64,000 bases of DNA from Botryosphaeria dothidea (taxonomy: Eukaryota > Ascomycota > Dothideomycetes > Botryosphaeriales > Botryosphaeriaceae), in contig WWBZ02000051.1 in NCBI GenBank assembly GCA_011503125.2, positions 1,798,001 to 1,862,000 on the forward strand. The letters run 5' to 3'. The translations under genes were made by a program, and so were the position numbers. This document shows positions 23,531-34,735 of the stretch, piece after piece; positions within the stretch are counted from its first letter, which is position 1; every line of letters begins with the position of its first letter. The notes beneath the pieces were generated by a model. The model saw nothing but the letters and a program-made list of their open reading frames with translations, was not told the DNA's origin and did no database searches.

Positions 23531-25334
23531 CGTGGAGAACGAATGGCTTGAGTTGAAAGTGTTTGGTCTGCGATTGAACGAGTGTTTGTCGACGTGCCGA
23601 TAACAAACGAGCGGCAGAGATGGTTCTTTATATGCTATGAAACATGGTGGATATTGCTAGCTGCAGCCTAGGAGGCGGTGGAGGAAGCTGTCATGGCGGA
23701 TTCCTTCCCCGTCAATACATTCAGGCAGTTTGCTCTTTCGTAGGATTTTGTCAATTTCGGAAGCATCTATTCTTAGGGGTCCTGCCTAGCGTTAGCGGCC
23801 GTTCAAGCCATTGACTGGCATCATTACTCCACAGCAGGCGGGCCGAAAAATGAATTGAGCTTGCAGAAGGCTTCAAGGCAAGGGTTTGGGGGGGCTAGGC
23901 CTCGGCTAAGTACTGGAGATCAATATCCAGGACCTTTGAGGGATCGCAATCCCTGCTAGTGAGGAGGATCCGCAGGCACCGGCCGTGTCTGCACCACCAT
24001 GTTGAGAAAGGCGGAAGGCTGCACAGCGGGAAATACTTGGTGGCTTCAGGGGTAGAAAAGCTTGGTGGAGCTTGGCGGCCGCAGCTATCGTGTGATGGCT
24101 CGCAGAGCCGGTTCGTGGCCGAGGGAGAGGCGGACGGGAGACTTGTTAGAGCCGTTGTGGCACCGGTGTGGGCGCTAGCGGAGGCGGAAGCGCCGCTGTC
24201 GCAGCCCGGATGGGCGTTTTTGAAGGCTGAAGCCTAAAAGTATATGACGAGACACCCCAAGGCGAATTGCTCGTAATAAGTCGTCTCAATGAATAAAGTA
24301 GCCAACAACTAGTGAAGGATACGACATCAGAGCCTGGTGAGAACATGCGCATCCTGATATTTGTTTCTCCATGCAGTCAGTAAGCTGACAAAGCCAGCGG
24401 GCCGGGCGATCCACCGAAGAGCAAGGCGTCTACGAATGGTGCGTTGCAGGACGGGACCGAACATAGACCGGGTTGCAGCGAACAGCACACACAATACTTG
24501 AGGATTCTGCTGCTTCAGGCGGTGTTATGTCAGCATCTACTTAGCGTTAAGGTCATCTAGGTAACCCGGCGAGTGCAGCGTGAGGTGTGGCAGGGTCCGG
24601 CAGTTTGCTCAGCAGAAAAGTCTGGAATACTTCTAGAAGGCTTCGAGAGTGTCTGGGAATGCAGCACTTGGAACGCGTCCCTGACCACCATCCCGTACGG
24701 AAAGTCGTGGCGAATTCAATATGCTACAGTTCTGATTGCTTGACGGCGCCGAACGCAGTCGCACGTGTACCGCGCGTGTGAAGCAGAAGGGGTCCAGCAG
24801 AGGGTGTCGTCTCGCAGTCACGCGCTATCGCTGGCACTGCGCCCACGTCACAGCAGAAGCGCCCTCTCCACCGGAAATGGATGCGATGATAGTGATGCAG
24901 GAGCAGACACACGCCCGGCGCGTCACGGTTGATTGGCTTATGCAAGTAAAAGGGGCGCCGTGAGTCGGCAGGAAGGGATTTAAGCGCTCCGTAACCTTCG
25001 TCGATTTGCTGCTGCACCGGTCCGGGCGAGCTGCGACAGGGTCCCGCTTGGCATGCGATGAAACGGATGTGAGGTTGCCCAAAAAAAGATAAAGGTGGTG
25101 ATGTGATGAGGGTCGGGCGGGTTTGATAGCGCGGTGGTTTGCAGCACTGCCCCGCTAAACGCGTCGCGCTCAACATCTGCCGGCCCTGCTGCTGCTGCAC
25201 CTGCACCTGCGGCCTGCACCCAAGCTTCCCACAATCACACGCAGCTTGGCCTCGTGCGCGCCCGCTGACCCGCGTCAACTTCAAATCCCCAGCTGCGACG
25301 GCGCGTCGCAGCTCCCGCCACTCCGCCAGCAGCC
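23531..25334. other. Gene-free intergenic region
   Basis: About 1.8 kb between the divergent LysM and Edc3 starts. It includes the LysM TATA-like element. No coding signal beyond scattered short frames. Confidence 0.6.
23626..23632 (-). promoter_or_regulatory. TATA box of LysM gene
   Basis: TATAAAG on the minus strand, about 96 nt upstream of the first Met codon of the LysM gene. Confidence 0.5.
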
Positions 25335-27814
25335 ATGGCCGCCCAGCTCATCGGCATCGCCGTGCTCGTCACCCTCAAGGACCCTCAGCAGACCGTCGTG
25401 CAAGGGCGCGTCGCCAATGTTATCGAGCAGACTGCTACCCTCGTGCTGCAGGACGGTGCGTCTCCTCTGCTTTCTGCCCCCAATGCTACTGCTGACCGCG
25501 GATACAAGTCTTCTTCCCTGCGACTGGCCACCGCTTACCTGGCTACACCATCGATGGGTCTCACATCGCCGACATCTCTGTCCAGCCCGTGCAGACCACT
25601 GTCTCCACGCCGACATATCCGCTCTCCCACACTCCGACCTTCGCTCCCCAGCAGCGACAGTTCCCTCCCCCGCCTATCCCTTATGGAGCACCTCCGGCTC
25701 CCGTCCCGCCTGTCGAAGCGCCCACAGTGCCGCAGACCCACGAAGCGCCCGTGGTGGAAGCGCCCAAGTCAAAGCAAACCTTCGTTGACCCTGCGATCCT
25801 GAGCTTTGGAAAGAGGCCTGCCCCTGCTGCTCAAGCTTCTGAGGCTCCGACCACACCCGTAAAGCCTTTGGCCGCCGCCGCCGCAGCGAAGCCACCGGGA
25901 AATACTTCTCCATTCGTTGGCGTGGCTGCAAAGAAGGTGTCTTTGAGTGGCAAAGCAGTGAAACAAAAGGAGGATCCTGCTACTCTGACGAGGCCGTTCA
26001 ATGCTCTGGGGCTGGAGGCTACTGAGGATGGAGAGGAGTCGGATGACCCTACAATCAACGAGGAGCATGTGCGACGGGCGAGCATCAGCAAGACGCGGAC
26101 AGGCAAGCCATTGGAGGCTCCCGTCAAGTCAGCCGAGGTCGGGAAGAAGGGAAAGACCCGGGGCGCTAAAGGTAAGAAACAGAAAAAAGAACAGCTGTTT
26201 CCACCCGCTGCAGATGTGGATGCCCCAGATTCGTCTCCAGAAGCTGCACGCAAGACCCCGGCAAACTACAAGGGCAAGGGATGGAGGCAGACGCCTATGC
26301 TACAGGATCAGCCGCTCACACGTACTCCAGGCTTGATTGGGGGTAAGGTTGGAATGGAGGCAGTCAGGGTGTCCAACCGCAAGTCAAGGAGACAGAAGGC
26401 TTTGGAGGCTACGAATGGCTGGGCCACGGAAGATGCCACAGACGTTCAGGAGCTCCCCGACTTCGACTTTGCTGAGAACCTGTCAAAGTTTGACAAACGT
26501 ACCGTCTTCGAGCAGATTCGGAACGAGGATACGACAGCCGACGAGGACCGCTTAGTGAGCTTCAACCGTTTACCTCCTCGTGCTGGCACTGCTGGTGGAA
26601 AGAATCTTCATCCTACGGAGAGTGTTCTCGAGCAAAGGCGTCCTCATCTACGGAGCAACTCAAACTCTTCTACCGAAGACGACTTCTCAGATTTCGACAG
26701 TGGTCGGAACTCCCGCCGTGCCATGTCTCGAGCTTCAACGAGGCGTGCGCCATTCCGGTCCAACAGCGCCATAGCGGACGACATCCATAATACGTCGACT
26801 GCGAGTCTGAACAAATCCGTTCGTAACCAGCAGCACCGCGGTTCAACTGTTGCATATTCCTCCACCAACAGTCCTATTCCAGGACGTCCTACGCCACCTT
26901 CTTCCCCTTCGGTCAATCTTTTTCAGCAACCCCATGCAACCTTCCGTGCGATGCCTTCTGGCACAACCTGTCATACCATTACCCCAGGTACCATGACTGC
27001 TGTCGAAGAGCTCGCGGAAGTTGAATTTGGCCTAACCGAAGACATCATGGCCGAGAACGCGGCCCGCGGTATCGCGCAAGTCGCGCTCCAAGCCGTCAAC
27101 CCTGGTGGCAGGCGCCTAGCCCGCGAGAATCTCGCCGTCAACGCACGCCCAGTCGTCGTCGTCCTAGCCGGCAACCACCGTACCGGAGCCCGCGCCATTG
27201 CTGCCGCTAGACACCTCCACGCCCGAGGGCCTCGCGTCGTCGTTGCTCTGCTCGGCTATGAGCGTCCTGCCGACTACGACAAGGACGTGCGCCGCCAGCT
27301 GGAGCTGCTGAAGCGTCTGGGCGGCTACGTGCGCAGCTGGACGGACGTGCAGCGCGGCTTGAAGCGCCTCGAGGCACCGCCGGAGCTGATCATCGACGCG
27401 CTGCTCGGCCGCGGCAAAGAGTTCGACGCGCTGGGCCAAGTCGACCGCACCACGGCCATGGCCACCGTCGGCTGGGCCAACAAGTCGCGCGCCTCGGTCC
27501 TGGCGGTCGAGGGCCCGTCGGGCGTCGGCGGTTCTACCGGCGAGGTAAGCATCATCGAGGGCGAGCCGCTCGAGGTGAGGGCGAAGTATATCGTCTGCCT
27601 GGGAGCGCCGCGGTCGGGCTTGTTCAGGGCGCTACAAATGGGGTATGTGAGGGATCCGGATTGGCTGATTTGGGTGGTGGATCTGGGCTTGAACAAGGCG
27701 TGGAAGAGGGTGGGCGGTATGGGTAGGAAGGGCGTGAGATTTGGAAGCGAGTGGGCGGTGCAGCTCAGGTTCGATGCAGGAGAGGCGGAGACGGAGGCAG
27801 CGGACGGGAGGTGA
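25335..27814 (+). CDS. EDC3: Enhancer of mRNA decapping 3 (Edc3)
   Basis: Cytoplasmic scaffold of mRNA decapping and P-bodies, which activates Dcp2 and binds the DEAD-box helicase Dhh1. One intron (25456-25508) gives 808 residues. The LSm16 domain spans about residues 1-75 (AAQLIGIAVLVTLKDPQ, then VFFPATGHRLPGYTIDG across the intron). A disordered Pro/Ser/Lys-rich linker follows. The FDF domain is near 358-400 (DFDFAENLSKFDKRTVFEQI). The YjeF_N domain runs from about 535 to 800, with LAGNHRTGARAIAAARHL as its nucleotide-fold glycine loop. The order LSm16-FDF-YjeF_N is diagnostic of Edc3. The ATG lies at the start of the LSm domain, so the start is secure. It is in the same region as UPF1, another RNA-decay factor. 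No lesions seen. Confidence 0.95.
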
Positions 27815-28584
27815 TCGAGGCTGAGGTTTTTTGGAACGTAGGGGTTGGTCAAGGGACGAAGAGAAAAACGGCTGTATAAAACGGGGTCGGGGTTCAGGCG
27901 TTTGTTCATACACTTCCGGGTTGCGTTCACGTGGCGCAAGGGATTCATGCCTGTATACAAGAGCGATAAGGGGTATTGATGAGCGGAGGTGCGTTTGAGG
28001 GAGTCAGGATCAGCAGAAAAAATGGATTGAGTTCTGCTCCGAAAATGGATGCTATCGGCATGTATCGTGTTTTGTTGTCGGCATATCGAGAAGCTCGTCG
28101 GCGACATTTCCAAGTTTCTCTTAGTACTGACGCCGAGGATAAGTTCCTTGCTTATCCCCATTACTGTTGTGTTTAATCAGTCCCGCATTACGCCTATTTG
28201 ATGTTGCAATAAGCCTTGACTATGAACATATGCTCTTATTCTGCTCACCCAACAGGTGGCGGAAAGTGCTGGCAAATACCATTGCTATGTGGCGGTGCTG
28301 ACATTCCTTCTGCTTACGCAGGATTTTGCTTCGATAACGCTTCGGGTTTTTGCTGACCTTTCCCCCTCCTCTATCAAGCCCTGAGGCTGGTCTAGCCGTG
28401 CTTGGTGGTGGGGTGAGGGGTGCCCCGCTCCGCTGAGACAAACGCAATACTTAAATGGATCCACATGCAAGAAGAAACCACTGGCGACAAGGTAACGCCT
28501 TTCAATTATCTCTCTCAGGCAACTCCCATCACTGGAAACACACTGTCGGTCTTCAAGCACAAGAGCCCGAAAATTGAAACAAAA
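27815..28584. other. Intergenic region
   Basis: About 770 nt between Edc3 and the ABM protein, both on the plus strand. An open frame continues upstream of the ABM start to 28420 but begins with GTG and lacks conserved sequence. No separate gene seen. Confidence 0.55.
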
Positions 28585-29059
28585 ATGGCCTTCCCCACTC
28601 CCGACCACGCAGGCGGCTTTACCGTCATCGTCACCGCCACCATCCAGCCCGACAAGGTCGACGAGTTCCTCTCGCACTTTTACGTCGCCTTTGAGAAGGT
28701 CGCGTCGGAGCCGGAGTGCTTGTCCTTTGAGGTTTTCCGGGCCCAGGGCGAGCCCAATAAGATCAAGTGGATGGAGAACTGGAGCAAGAGCATAGAGTGG
28801 TTCATGCAGGTGCGTTCTCGTTGATTCTCCTTTTCCCTATGACGCTCGTGTTGGGTTTTTGAAAAGTGCACCCTATGGGAGAAAAGATGCAAGTCATACT
28901 GAAGCGTATCTTGTGCAGCATCAAGCAACAAAGCCGTACATGAAGCCTTACATGGAGGCGACCGACCCGTTGTTAATTGGAGAAAAGCAGTGGGAGGTCA
29001 TGGAGAGGTTTGGTGGAAAGTGGGCGAAAGCGCAAGAGGGTGTATATGAGAAGGTTTGA
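28585..29059 (+). CDS. ABM-domain (antibiotic biosynthesis monooxygenase) protein
   Basis: Small ferredoxin-like alpha/beta-barrel protein of the ABM superfamily. One intron (28810-28918, 109 nt, the longest in any of the solved models) gives 121 residues, close to the usual 100-120. Visible family features are GGFTVIVTATIQPDKVDEFL at the first strand and helix, the ECLSFEVFR strand, the NKIKWMENW strand and a C-terminal part with KPYMKPYMEATDPLL. ATG 28585 is in a strong AAAAATGG context. Family members act as cofactor-free oxygenases or stress-related quinone oxidases, often as dimers; the substrate of this one is unknown. It stands alone, with no biosynthetic cluster around it. Confidence 0.85.
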
Positions 29060-29586
29060 GATGTGGTGTTCTTGCACAATGCATGCGGAAAGGTGCTGAA
29101 GAAGGGGTACAGTCCGAGTAAAGCGCAGCACACAACCTTTTGGTCAAAAGAATGCCAAAATATTGCTATACGACACGTTTTCCATATAACTTGATATCGT
29201 TGTGCAATAAGTGGTTCAATAGTTAAAGGGCTGTTACGGTTTGTAAGTATCCTTACGTCTCACAATGTGTTGGTAGAAATATGACAAGCATCTTTACCCA
29301 TCACTCATTTTCAAAGTAGTCACTGCATCAGAAAGATCTTAATTTCAAACGATACCTCCGAAAGGAGGCTTTCTCATTTTCAATTTCTAAGAAAAGACAC
29401 TCACCCTTGCGCCCCAAATTCCTCAGGAACGCCTCTATCATGAAAACCAAAAGAAGAACCCTAGTAAAAGCAAAGCAGCTTACCTCGTCATCCCCTCCTC
29501 TAATTTCCTCTGCCCCAGGACTGTGTAGCAAGTAATAGACTCACTCACCTTTATCTCCTCGTGCCCTCCCTAAACACAGCTTTTAC
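29060..29586. other. Intergenic region between convergent genes
   Basis: About 530 nt, somewhat AT-richer than the coding parts, between the ABM and RING-like gene stops. No gene seen. Confidence 0.55.
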
Positions 29587-30609
29587 TTACTGCCTGCTCA
29601 ACATCAACAGTGCCTCGGCAGCCTCCAGCATATCCTGGTCTGGCTGTTCCTCCTGGACCTGAGACTGAACCGGAGCTGGAGCCGAAGCTGGAGCCGGAAT
29701 CGGAGAACTTTCAATCTCCTCGATAAGCTCAGTGAAGAGACTGTCCGACTCCGACTCCGACTCCGCCTTCTCAGCAGTTGCAGCAGCTAACTCGGCGGGA
29801 GTCATGGACGGCACAGCTGGAGCAATCTGCTCAGGGGCAGGGCGAACAGCGGTGGGCTGGGTGAGCTGCTGCGGAGCCTGCTGGAGAGCAGGAGCAGCGT
29901 TAGCAGGAATATGTGGAAGGTGAATTATGCGCTGCGGAGCAGGCTGGGGAGCAGGAGCAGGCTGAGGCTGACGAGCAGGTTGAGCAGCTCGATTAGCTCG
30001 AGCAATCAGAGCAGCCTGTGCAGCCTGTGCAGCGCGATTAGCTGTAGCGAGCTGAGCTTCACGAGAAGCGCCAGCAAACTCTGCGGCTTGAGCAGCCTGA
30101 GCAGCGTGAGTCCGAATGAAGGGGTTCAGGCGACCATCTCGAGCAATAGCAATTGCAGGAGAAAGCACCGGTCTCGGATTGACAGAAACTACAAGAGCAG
30201 GTAGCGGGAGGCCGCGAAGCGGCTGCGGTCTCGTCGGGGTATTTCTATCAAAGTCCGCAGGCAGCAGCTCGATCTGAAACTCGGCCGCACCTCTATGCCG
30301 GATGTGCATAACCTTCAAGAGGAAGCTGGTCCTGCCGTGAACGATGGTGAGGGGCCGATAGTTGATGAGCCCGTGAATATGGCATGCGGGGCACATACAG
30401 TGATAGGGAGGAAGACGTAGCTGGACTTGGAACGTTGCGATCAGGCATCCTAAGTGGAATGCCCGACCGCAGTCAGGCATCTGCATGGGTATGCGGGCGC
30501 TCGACTCGCCAGGGAGCAGTTGGAATTCGTCGCCGCAAAGGTTGCAGTGGTGGCCGGCGGCCATGGCCGACGGTATTTGGCGGAGAGCAAAGAAAGCGAC
30601 GCTGTCCAT
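29587..30609 (-). CDS. RING-like zinc-finger protein with Ala-rich tail
   Basis: Single-exon gene of 340 residues. A RING-H2-like finger lies near the N-terminus: Cys22-x2-Cys25 (CNLC), Cys47, His52 and Cys55 (DCGRAFHLGC), then Cys71, Cys73, Cys76 and His77 (CMCPACH). Such fingers usually recruit E2 enzymes in ubiquitin transfer; the spacing here is not fully canonical, so ligase activity is inferred. From about residue 180 the protein is low-complexity: Ala/Gln/Arg-rich repeats (AAQAAQAA, NRAAQAAQAA), then Pro/Gln runs, and an acidic Ser/Glu stretch before the C-terminus. The start is the first ATG in the frame; upstream codons are only GTG-type. I do not recognise a named ortholog. Confidence 0.7.
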   Translation of the reverse strand: MDSVAFFALRQIPSAMAAGHHCNLCGDEFQLLPGESSARIPMQMPDCGRAFHLGCLIATFQVQLRLPPYHCMCPACHIHGLINYRPLTIVHGRTSFLLKVMHIRHRGAAEFQIELLPADFDRNTPTRPQPLRGLPLPALVVSVNPRPVLSPAIAIARDGRLNPFIRTHAAQAAQAAEFAGASREAQLATANRAAQAAQAALIARANRAAQPARQPQPAPAPQPAPQRIIHLPHIPANAAPALQQAPQQLTQPTAVRPAPEQIAPAVPSMTPAELAAATAEKAESESESDSLFTELIEEIESSPIPAPASAPAPVQSQVQEEQPDQDMLEAAEALLMLSRQ

Positions 30610-31345
30610 ATTGATTGCTATTGGCGCCGAGTAGTGTTGTAGAATAGTCAAGAGTTGGAGGGTTGTAGGTAGGTGTACCAAGGCTCGTGGTGTTGGAACT
30701 AAGCGTTTGATGAGTTTGATGAAGAGGGGACAGAAGGGAGGTTAGACCGTCTCTTATACTCACTAAAGGGTTGAATTACCCGTAGACAGTCACATTTTTT
30801 GCATGCATTGTGATTTATACACAGACTATGTAGTTGTACTATTGAGTAAGTGTCTCCGCTATAGTGTTTCCAGTTGTAGAACAATGCCATTGTTCAACCC
30901 CATAGCGCACCCAACCGAGGTAATACAATCCTGTTCAGTATCAATTTACAATGAACACAATGAAACATTGAGCAATGTTCAAGTTCTGTCTTGCACATGT
31001 TTACGGCAGCAGCGGGCCTATGTGACCACTACCTGCACTGTATGACTTATAAATCATATAAAATCACCTCGTAATCTCTAATCTTCGAAATTCTGAGGGG
31101 TGATATTACCATTAGATTCGAAGGGTAGTCTTACGCATGCTACACGAATTATGATCTTTAAGCCGCCTAGCCGCCCAGCCGCCTATCGTTGCGGTCAAAT
31201 TCACCTCAGCCCACAGAAAGCAGCAGAATAGTCATCCCGCCTCGCCCATTATTACCTTTGCGCCTTTTCCTCCCATTCTTTTAGGAACTCAGTACGCCTG
31301 GATCCGAACCGATAGTAATTCACGTCCCATACAGTCTTCTCTTCA
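30610..31345. other. Intergenic region
   Basis: About 740 nt, relatively AT-rich, between the RING-like start and the BRCT gene stop, both on the minus strand. No gene seen. Confidence 0.55.
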
Positions 31346-33611
31346 TTAACCACCCTTCCTCTTCCTTCCCGATACAGCCCTTTCCCTTTTTGACTGACTA
31401 CTGCTCTGCTTAATCTTGAATTCCTCGCTATCAAGATCAAGTGCACCGCGAATGACGGACATTGAAACAAGGTCTTTGGTGTACAACTGGTAACCATCCT
31501 CGTCTTTGTCTGCGCCCATCAGGGCCATGCCCTCCAGGTCGCTGTTCTCGGAGGCCAGGATGATGGTGTCATCTGTATGCTTGTAGTCCCTGGCTGATTT
31601 TGATACGACCTTTGCCCCAGCGGCCTTGATGATCCTCTCGAGGTCCGCATATCCGCCTGCGTACTCCTTCTTTAGTGCGGGTGTGACGAAGAAGACGTTG
31701 CCTTTGAACAGTGTAGATCGGTCGACTGTCAGGGCTTGATTCACATCCTCCTCGTTGCCGCCCCAGAGCCATTCATCAGGCGCATGTAACGGAGGGAAGT
31801 ATGATACTTCAAGGAGCCTTCCTGCTTCTCTACTCTTGACCACCCAATCATAGGAAACGATCGGCTTTCCAAACGCAAGACCGAGCAGTAGCTTGGCGCT
31901 CTTCACGTAAGTACCATTGGAAAGTCCAATGCATACGATATCGCAACCCTTCTCAGTTACTTTATCAGCGGTCTGGACTCCTTGCTTCTTCAGGAACTTC
32001 GAAGTGTTTACGTTCTCTGACATTGAGGTGTTGCTGAACGCTACTCGAGGGCTTTTGCCACGAAACGGTGAATGTACCTGAACGGAGGAGCTTGCCGAAC
32101 GTCGAGGGCTTTGAGACGCAAAAGACGTTTGGGATGCTGCAGGTGTCGTTCTCTCCGACACAGCTTTAAGCCTTTCTGTCGACGGAGTAGGAACGATGCT
32201 TGCAGGAGGTTTTTCGACTCTGATCTTGATGCTCGAAGCCAGTGAATCTTGTGATTGGGCTTGTTCCTTGCCTTTTGTTGTGCGGCTCTTCTTGACTGAT
32301 ATGTTTGACGGGGTCTCATCTGGTGGGGATCTCTTCTTGCTGCGTGAAGGTGGAATACGGACCTCCGGCTGGGGCCTAGTTCGCAGTTGTCTCTTGGACT
32401 CAGCCTTCGGCATCACCTCTTCTGCTTCCGCCGCCTGATCCAAGTTTATCTCTTCGTCCGCAGCCAAAGGAGTGGTATCTTTCACATCATCCATGACATT
32501 CAGCGGGGTTGAGACGGATGATGGGGCCTTCGGCGTGGCGCTCTGGCCGCGATTCTGAGACTTTCTATCTTCAGGAGCAGCAGAGAAGTCAGGATTCTCG
32601 GTCATTTGATCCTCATCATCCTCATCATCATCCTCTGAGGCAGTGGTCTCTTCTTCAGCATCCATGTCGCTGCGCCCTAGTGAGCCAAGCTCCAGCGAGG
32701 GTATCGTCTGCTCGGCCTGGATGTTTTTCGGCCTGTCTGCAAAGGAGTCCTTAACCGCAGTCGGAGTCGAGACATCCGTACTGACAAATTCCTTCATATC
32801 GACAGTGTCTTGCTGAGCTGCATTCGATTCCGAGTTGCCCGTAAGAGCAATATTACGGTTAGTGGCAGGGGTTTCTTCTACGACTAATGACTGTTGCGTA
32901 TTACGAGACGGCGGTGTTGACCGAAGCGTGTTGGAACCCTGCATAGACTGTTCGACCTGTACGGTAGTTCTATTTGTATTACGCTTCTCCGTCCTTCGAT
33001 TGGAGACACTGGGTGCTGACATGCTTGGACGCTCCTGGGTCTCTGGAACTTCATCTTCCATCCCATCTCCCGACTGCTGGATGGAAGATGTAACCTCGAC
33101 TTCGTTACGGTCTTCAATCTTCAAGATGAGGTCAAACTCCGCGGCGCCGTCAGAGAAGCGGATGGTATCGTCGGGTCGCAAAACAGTGCTCCAGCGGTGC
33201 TCTTTCGTTGATGGAGGCACAGTGATATCGTGGTAGCGTGAAAGAGTCTCTGCGCTGGGAGGCGTGATCGTGAAGCCATCTACATTGGCTTCGAAGGAAA
33301 TAGAATGATTATCGACGGCTGCAAATGTGTCAATATATCGCAGTTGTGGACAAATCCGTCGTCGGGAAACCTACTTATCAGCGCAAGACGTTGACCAGGG
33401 TCTTGTGAACCTTCTGTTGCCTCGTTAGTGGGTGAAAAACCAGTGGACTGTGATCTTTTTGCATACGCGCCGAACAAGCAGACTTGAGCGATATGTTCCC
33501 GCTTTCATCGCGCAGAATCCCTGTATCTCCGTTGGCAGTAATGTCGTACGGCAGGTCCAACGCCGCCGTCGCCGTGGACGCGGCCACAAGGGTTGCACTC
33601 GCATTAGACAT
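31346..33611 (-). CDS. FHA-like, tandem-BRCT DNA-damage response protein
   Basis: Probable nuclear phosphopeptide-binding scaffold. Introns at 33414-33466 and 33319-33374 enclose a 39-nt exon and give 718 residues. The first about 130 residues look FHA-like (RLALITVDNHSISFEANVDG, then LRPDDTIRFSDGAAEFDLIL), though the fold call is tentative. A disordered acidic and Ser/Thr-rich linker with several SQ/TQ sites follows. Two C-terminal BRCT repeats are near 486-569 (GCDIVCIGLSNGTYVKSAK ... IVSYDWVVKS) and 595-694 (LFKGNVFFVTPALKKEY ... AAGAKVVSKS). A basic KRKRKGG-type tail may be a nuclear signal. The layout resembles metazoan MDC1 and fission yeast Mdb1, which bind damaged chromatin. The first intron has a clean branch site, ACTAACG. 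Confidence 0.8.
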
Positions 33612-34735
33612 GGTGACGGAGGTTCAGATGGCGGACATGTAAAGTTGAGGTGCTCGCGCAGAGAAAGAGCAGTAGAAAGGCAGGCTCGCGTCTCGCGTCT
33701 CGCGACTGCCGCCACAACGCGCCGACATGTGACTTTACTTACGTAATGCGCGCTCACTCGCCATTTCTGGAAGGCACCAAAAACGTTGACGCTTGTTCAC
33801 ACAATTTGCTCTATTTCCATAACAGCACTTGAATACAGAGAGCAGATGCTGCCAAGGTGAACAAGGCAGAATTATTACCATGGAGGCATCTAGAGCATGG
33901 CAAGGCACTGTCGCGTATGCAGGTAGAAGATCAATCAAGAATCGAATTTGTAACGACTACGAGCAGCAGCACGTAGCTGCCTCATCTGAAAAGAACCCAA
34001 AGTCATATCCCGCCCACCAACCTGAAGATGTTGCCCTGATATTTTTGCTCGCTGATGTTGTCTTCCGCTCAAGAGCTATCAGACCTTCATAACCCTATCA
34101 TACGCTGAAACCACCATGAATTCCATACTAGCCGCATGAAAAAGGCATCACTTTTCTACTGGCATATACGAGGGAGACTCGGGGGTCCACCAATTTACCA
34201 GCTTTTGGTCTCGAGAAGCGCTCACCGGCCAGGAGCAAGTTGAAGCAAAAACAAGGACACGACGAGTGCAAACAGGTTGTGCATGCGTCGATATACAAGA
34301 GAAACGCAAGGGAAATTACCGATAGGGTCGCTAAGCAGAGTATGCAACACGAACCCTCAGCAACCCCATTCGGCACGCCTTGCAGCCATTCCGTGCTCTC
34401 GAGCATTGAGCCTCAAGACGGGCAGCCGAAGCAATCGATCCATCATCCTGCTGCCGGAACCGCTATTGCTTTCTTTGCACGCGTCACTCAAGTACAGTTG
34501 CCGAATTGTGGGTAATGGCAGGCAGGATGTAGATACTGAGCGCCAGAGTGAGATGAGCCATGAAAGGCCGTCCAAACTTCTCTTCCTGTCAAGAAGCTGC
34601 CCCTGGTAGTCCGCCGTCGAGCGATCGAGTAGGTGGTCCGTAAACTGCTTGGTTGCGCATCTGCAATTGTTTCAATCGCAGATCAACATTTGCGTGGAGA
34701 ATGGCAAATTCCTGGTCCTCAGAGTTGTGTGAAAA
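33612..34735. other. Intergenic region
   Basis: About 1.1 kb between the BRCT gene start and the UPF1 stop, both on the minus strand. It holds the BRCT promoter and UPF1 3' flank. No gene seen. Confidence 0.55.
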
